A program made the position numbers and the translations under genes. Shown piece by piece: positions 60,001-64,000 of a DNA stretch of 64,000 bases. The notes beneath the pieces were generated by a model. It did no database searches and was not told where the DNA came from. It worked only from the letters and a program-made list of their open reading frames with translations. The stretch lies in the NCBI GenBank assembly GCA_013365365.1, contig JABVXU010000048.1:1-64000 (forward strand). The letters are read 5' to 3'. How positions within the stretch are numbered: position 1 is the first letter of the stretch; each line of letters begins with the position of its first letter. The stretch comes from Cruorifilaria tuberocauda (taxonomy: Eukaryota; Nematoda; Chromadorea; Rhabditida; Onchocercidae).

Positions 60001-62600
60001 GAAGTTGACGGCTCATCCGATGTAGCACTTAATGAAAGTTCAGAAGCACTCAACTCTTGCTTGATTGTTCGTGATTGTATACCCGTATGTGTCGAAACTG
60101 AGGCCTTTCTGGCCTGGGACTGGCCGATAACTCGGGTACTCTTTGGTGTCATTATTGGCTGAGTTATGACAGGATCACTTCTTTGAGATATCTTAACAAG
60201 CTTGATTGGATTATAATTTACACTTCTGATTACTATTTAGTGGCAGAGGCCGAAAGTCCTAACAATTTTTTAAAAAAGATCGTAACTGCAGTAAAAAATG
60301 AAGTCTTAAATTTAATTAGGTATCAATCACTCATAATCATTAATTACATTTGCTCTACTTCTCACGAAACTACAAAGATATTTCATTTCATGAAAATCAT
60401 GTCACAAAAAATCTTCTATCTAAGAAAGAAAAATTCAACAAGACGAAAACATACGGGGATACCGGAAGAATAACCATACGACGATGAACTGCATCGAGAC
60501 GGTATTACACGCACGATGTTAACAGTGATTGGAGGATGCTGCACAACACACGTTGGATCAGACTGATGATAGGTGGTACCTCTGAGCTGCCGAACATCTA
60601 GTGATTTGATAATTTCCTGTGAGCGAACCTAGAAGAATTCCATTACTAAAACTGTTTGACCATTGTAAAAACTATACAAACCATTAAACTCCCAAAATAA
60701 ATTTGAAATTTCACTACCAATACATCTAAAATGCAACTATTAATCATAGTCTTTATCAAACGATAACATTCTTCTGAACTCACTTAAAACATAGGTTATA
60801 TTGTATTTTGAGAGTTTCATTTCTCATTAAACAATGTTACGGCAAAACAAGTTAGAGAAAAAAATTGAATTTTTTTTTTAAAAAAAAATCCTATTTTTTA
60901 AAGGATAAAATAGTATCTTGAATTATATTTACTGCAAATATGCATAAAAATTTAGACTATTCTACTTGATTCGCTTAAGTTTTTTCATAACAAAGCAATT
61001 TACCGCTGATAGCGGCCGTCGACTGTTGACATATATATGAGACTGCTTGTGAAGAAACAGCTGTGATGGTTGTAAGGGAGTATCTGTAGAGGTGGCATTA
61101 TTGTCAATTAGGCGTGATGCAAGATTTGGTATAGTCCCCGATACCTGTCTTACATTCAATCCAATATCTCGCATCAGAGTAACGAAATCATTTTCATCCA
61201 TGTCTCCTGTGCATCAAATATATTATTAAACCAAATATTCCTGTTTCAACAAACTTGAGAGAGCTCGGTCAACAATTGCAAATATAAAAACTTGAGCCAG
61301 TGTCGACAATCAAGACAATTCATTCGATTGTTTTGCAAATGTTTTAAAATTATTTTTAATATATAGAGTAAGAGAGACTCCAACATACTACAGATATTTC
61401 CGTGCAGAATATAAAATATGGATAAAGCCGACTCTGCAAAGAACTTTTTATTTAGAGTAATAATACTGCCTAATTTTGTCAATATCCGATTTTTTTTGAA
61501 TGAAATAAAGAATGCAGACAGAAATTACCGAAAAAGTTTCCCGTTGATGCATTTATAGATACTCCCTGCGCAATACTTTGAGCCTTGAAAAGCAATCTGG
61601 TTTCCTCTACCAAACGCAGAACCCGCTTTAATAAATCCATATCGTCCTTATTACATCTTGTTATATCAACTAATATGTATCTTAAAAAATTTTCAAATAA
61701 TACAGTTTTCTGCCTTCTTGACAAACTGATGCTCATTTAAAATTGTATTTTAAAATAAAGCAAACCATTGGAAATTTCCATTCCCTCTCCTTTTAGATTA
61801 AATTTCACTGCTCTCCTTATTATTTGACTTAAAGAGGAAGAAAATTCGGCAACACCATATGTTGTAAAAAAAGCTATTCGTGATAAAAAAGGCAAAGAAG
61901 AAATAGCAAAATGGAGACAAGCTTTCTTAGATAATAACTGAATTTCTGCTTCAGAATATTTTCATACTAAAAACTCCAGCAACACAAAATAAAATGTACC
62001 TTTGGCAAATACGTGCACTTTCTGAATCAAAGTAAGGAGCACTCTTTCCAATCGTTGCTTCTGGTACAGCTGCAATGTGCAGTGTTTCACGAATTTTGCC
62101 AGCACAGAATCGGTTAACCAGAAAAGCTATTGCTTTATATTGGCCACTCTGACAAAACTGCAAGCATTAAAAAGATATAAGAAAACGACCATATAAAATT
62201 GACTTTAATTATCCTAGCTTTCCGCTTAATTTTTCTCAGCAAATGCAATTTTTACACGTCATCACTATTTTCTCTATAACAAAATCAGATAAGAACATTA
62301 AAAGATCGATAAAGTATGTATAGAAGTGGCTTACCAATGCTTTACAGATATGTTTGGAAGCGATCTGTATGGAAAGTCTCTGGGCATTATTCACATCATA
62401 TACATTGATAATGATATGATTTATATGCACAACAGTAGGCTTTACAACTCGAAGTTTCAATGTACCAAAATACACGTACGTCGATTCGATCTAAACACTA
62501 ATAAGCTAATAAGCTGAATGATAACGTCTGAATTAAGAATTTCGCATTGTGTCTGCCGATATATTTGAATTTTTTTCCAATTTTACACCGATCTTCTCAT
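57062..62600 (-). CDS. ulp-2: SUMO-specific protease, SENP6/7-like (Ulp1 C48 family)
   Basis: Cysteine protease that removes SUMO, especially poly-SUMO, from nuclear proteins. Fourteen exons (minus): 62600-62589, 62490-62335, 62157-62000, 61725-61529, 61206-61004, 60628-60455, 60191-59907, 59252-59077, 58928-58823, 58555-58458, 58229-58077, 57929-57821, 57719-57624, 57268-57062; 709 aa, all phases agree. Exons 2-3 encode a beta-rich N-terminal domain. Exon 7 encodes a Ser-rich linker ending VVHVIDDDDDEGGP, an acidic patch that could be a SUMO-interacting motif. The catalytic domain starts YLRPNEMLNDTIIEFYLKYI, then IFIFNPFFYSRL, PIVEDIHW (catalytic His), ILLDSLAD (Asp) and VPQQRNYTDCGLFLLKFAE (Gln and nucleophilic Cys). 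The end is Lys/Arg-rich. The four-codon first exon and the acceptor at 61726 are the least certain; Met 61736 is an alternative internal start. The symbol rests on its SENP6/7 type and adjacency to pbs-3. Confidence 0.9.
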
Positions 62601-63456
62601 AACTTCCGGACTGAAACCTATGTTACATCCATTATACACCAATCAATATATATATAGTGTCCAACTTAAACAGATGTGATTTGAGACTGGATATAATTGA
62701 GAACCTTACAGAAATACATTCGGATGCAACAGCTGCCATTCATTTAATGAATGCTGGTCGTCTGCGCTTGATACATCCAATAAACTGTCCTTATTTTAAG
62801 CAAATTACTGAAATGATAAATATAAACGGTTAAAGTGCCAAAAGATCGACCGGATCTGATTTTTCAAGAAATCCCAGTACAATTGACACAAGAATTAAGG
62901 CATAAAGTGTAGGCAGAAATGACATGAAGATCAAGAAGCAAAGATTACAAACGTATCTAGCAGCCGACTAAAGTAACATATTACACGCAATTTTACACTC
63001 CATTTTCTTCCACTTCGAGAAACCCTTTTTGATGCGACACCGTTACGACTTGAATCGTTTCATAAGAAATGGAAGTTGGAATTATGTGGACTGTGATCAG
63101 AGTGGACATTATTTTCACATTTGTAGTCGGCGTTACTTGATGAACTCTTTATCTTTGTTTTAATTCACTGCTGTAGGATGAATTATATTCGTTTCGACGG
63201 AATTTTACAAGTTTTATTTGCGCGATATATTTTGGCACATCGATTCGTGTTAGACTCGTTTGTTGCTTATCATTTATCAAGTTTCCATTTTATGCTTTAA
63301 CAGAAAATATTATGTGTTATATTGCGTAACACGGAATAGATATTCTGTTGCAAGGTAAGCTGTGTGTTTTGCAGTTGTCGCAATGAGGTAGTATGTATCG
63401 GAGTTGAAAGGATAGGTTATGTGCTGAACAAAATGTTATTGCAGTAGTGAATAACG
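62601..63456. other. Divergent region between ulp-2 and copb-1
   Basis: Probable bidirectional promoter region for two housekeeping genes. It contains a coding-like plus-strand relic (separate entry). A trans-splice-like acceptor (ttattgcag, ending 63444) lies 12 bases before the copb-1 ATG. Confidence 0.5.
62712..62912 (+). pseudogene. Coding-like relic upstream of copb-1
   Basis: After accttacag a frame reads IHSDATAAIHLMNAGRLRL and HPINCPYFKQITEMIN, then meets TAA at 62831-62833. A +1 shift just before that stop gives VPKDRPDLIFQEIPVQLTQE and LRHKV before TAG at 62910-62912. The same frame continues with further stops. Unrecognised; probably a decayed gene piece, possibly chance. Confidence 0.25.
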
Positions 63457-63939
63457 ATGTCGTCAGGAGAGTTACCGTGCTATACATTGATCCACGTACC
63501 AAGCGATTTTGAAATACCAAGTGAAGTGCAATTGAAAGAGAAATTTGAAAAAGGTTGATGCTTTAGTCTACTTATCTTACATATTTTGGAATGATAATGA
63601 GGATGACCAGTTGACTGCATGGAAGAACTTTTCACAATGAATTTATGTGATAGTAAAGTATTAATAGTATTAATAAAATGATATAGTGTTGGTTTTATAG
63701 TTATATAGATTTTTATTTACTGTTACCTCTATCGAACTATTATTGGATAATTATGAAGCTTTTTAACTGCAGGTGATATTAAAGCAAAAACAGATGCTTT
63801 AAAGAAGCTGATTATGATGATAATGAATGGAGAAAAGATTGGACAAGGTATGATGATGCAGGTGATTCGATTTTGTTTACCCACATCTGATCACATAATC
63901 AAAAAACTCCTTCTTTTGTTTTTTGAGATCATTCCCAAG
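63457..63939 (+). CDS. copb-1: Coatomer subunit beta, 5' part (runs off the window)
   Basis: Beta-COP subunit of the COPI coat, which drives Golgi-to-ER and intra-Golgi vesicle traffic. The first two exons, 63457-63553 and 63773-63939, join in phase 1 and give 88 codons. They read [61 protein letters not shown] and [20 protein letters not shown], then FFEIIPK. Human COPB1 starts MTAAENVCYTLINVPMDSEPP and continues in register through DVKSKTEALKKVIIMILNGEK and FWEIVPK. The donor after AAG 63937-63939 is GTAAAT, and the rest lies beyond the window. The ATG follows a likely trans-splice acceptor by 12 bases. Confidence 0.95.
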
Positions 63940-64000
63940 GTAAATTATGTTTTTTCATACTGCTTTAAATGAATTTTGATTTTCGATAAATTTGGATATT

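Noticed and set aside
1..64000. Wolbachia-derived insertions as the source of the broken frames
   Set aside because: Considered because filarial genomes carry such insertions, but I recognise no bacterial protein in any of the relics and at least one has intron-like structure. A search against Wolbachia genomes would decide.

Overview
The window reads as nuclear DNA of a nematode, most likely a spirurid/filarial-type worm. It is AT-rich and its genes are split into short exons by introns of roughly 50 to 800 bases with GT...TTTCAG-like ends. Several start codons lie 1 to 17 bases after a pyrimidine-AG acceptor, as expected for spliced-leader trans-splicing, and the recognisable proteins are animal and often nematode-like. 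The species assignment is an inference from style, not from a marker. No tRNA, rRNA, CRISPR array or intact transposon was seen. Layout, left to right: 1-4.6 kb, no recognisable gene. 4627-7296 (+), a peptide-type GPCR. 8778-10884 (-), a beta-1,3-glucuronyltransferase (GLCT/B3GAT family). 10.9-13.0 kb, coding-like but interrupted frames on both strands. 13504-16704 (-), rbbp-5, the WD40 subunit of the COMPASS/MLL histone H3K4 methyltransferase. 17355-18586 (-), an unrecognised, probably broken gene. 22106-25348 (+), an SLC2-like sugar transporter. 28173-28853 (-), a divergent LC8 dynein light chain that has no long ORF and is recognised only by homology. 31433-32134 (-), an Olig/BHLHE22-type bHLH factor (hlh-17/31/32 group). 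33308-35393 (+), a CTR copper transporter. 36158-41081 (-), a 13-exon secreted histidine acid phosphatase. 45095-46759 (-), the KEOPS subunit CGI-121/TPRKB. 53542-54163 (+), an unrecognised single-TM protein. 54485-55659 (-), proteasome subunit beta-3 (pbs-3). 56771-56919 (-), the last exon of a possible neuropeptide or secreted peptide precursor. 57062-62600 (-), a SENP6/7-like SUMO protease (ulp-2). 63457-end (+), the first two exons of coatomer beta subunit copb-1. Every gene model here was assembled by matching intron phase by hand. For all multi-exon models listed as complete, the exon lengths sum to a multiple of three, and catalytic or structural motifs fall in the expected order. The genes do not form one pathway: housekeeping genes (proteasome, COPI, KEOPS, COMPASS, SUMO) are interleaved with single receptor, transporter and enzyme genes. 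pbs-3 and ulp-2 are adjacent on one strand, an arrangement I recall from C. elegans. The most unusual points are an apparent non-canonical splice acceptor inside rbbp-5, the possible amidated-peptide exon between pbs-3 and ulp-2, two hairpins in otherwise empty DNA, and several coding-like frames broken by stops that may be gene relics. Chance open frames are common in this AT-rich sequence, so the relics are given low confidence.
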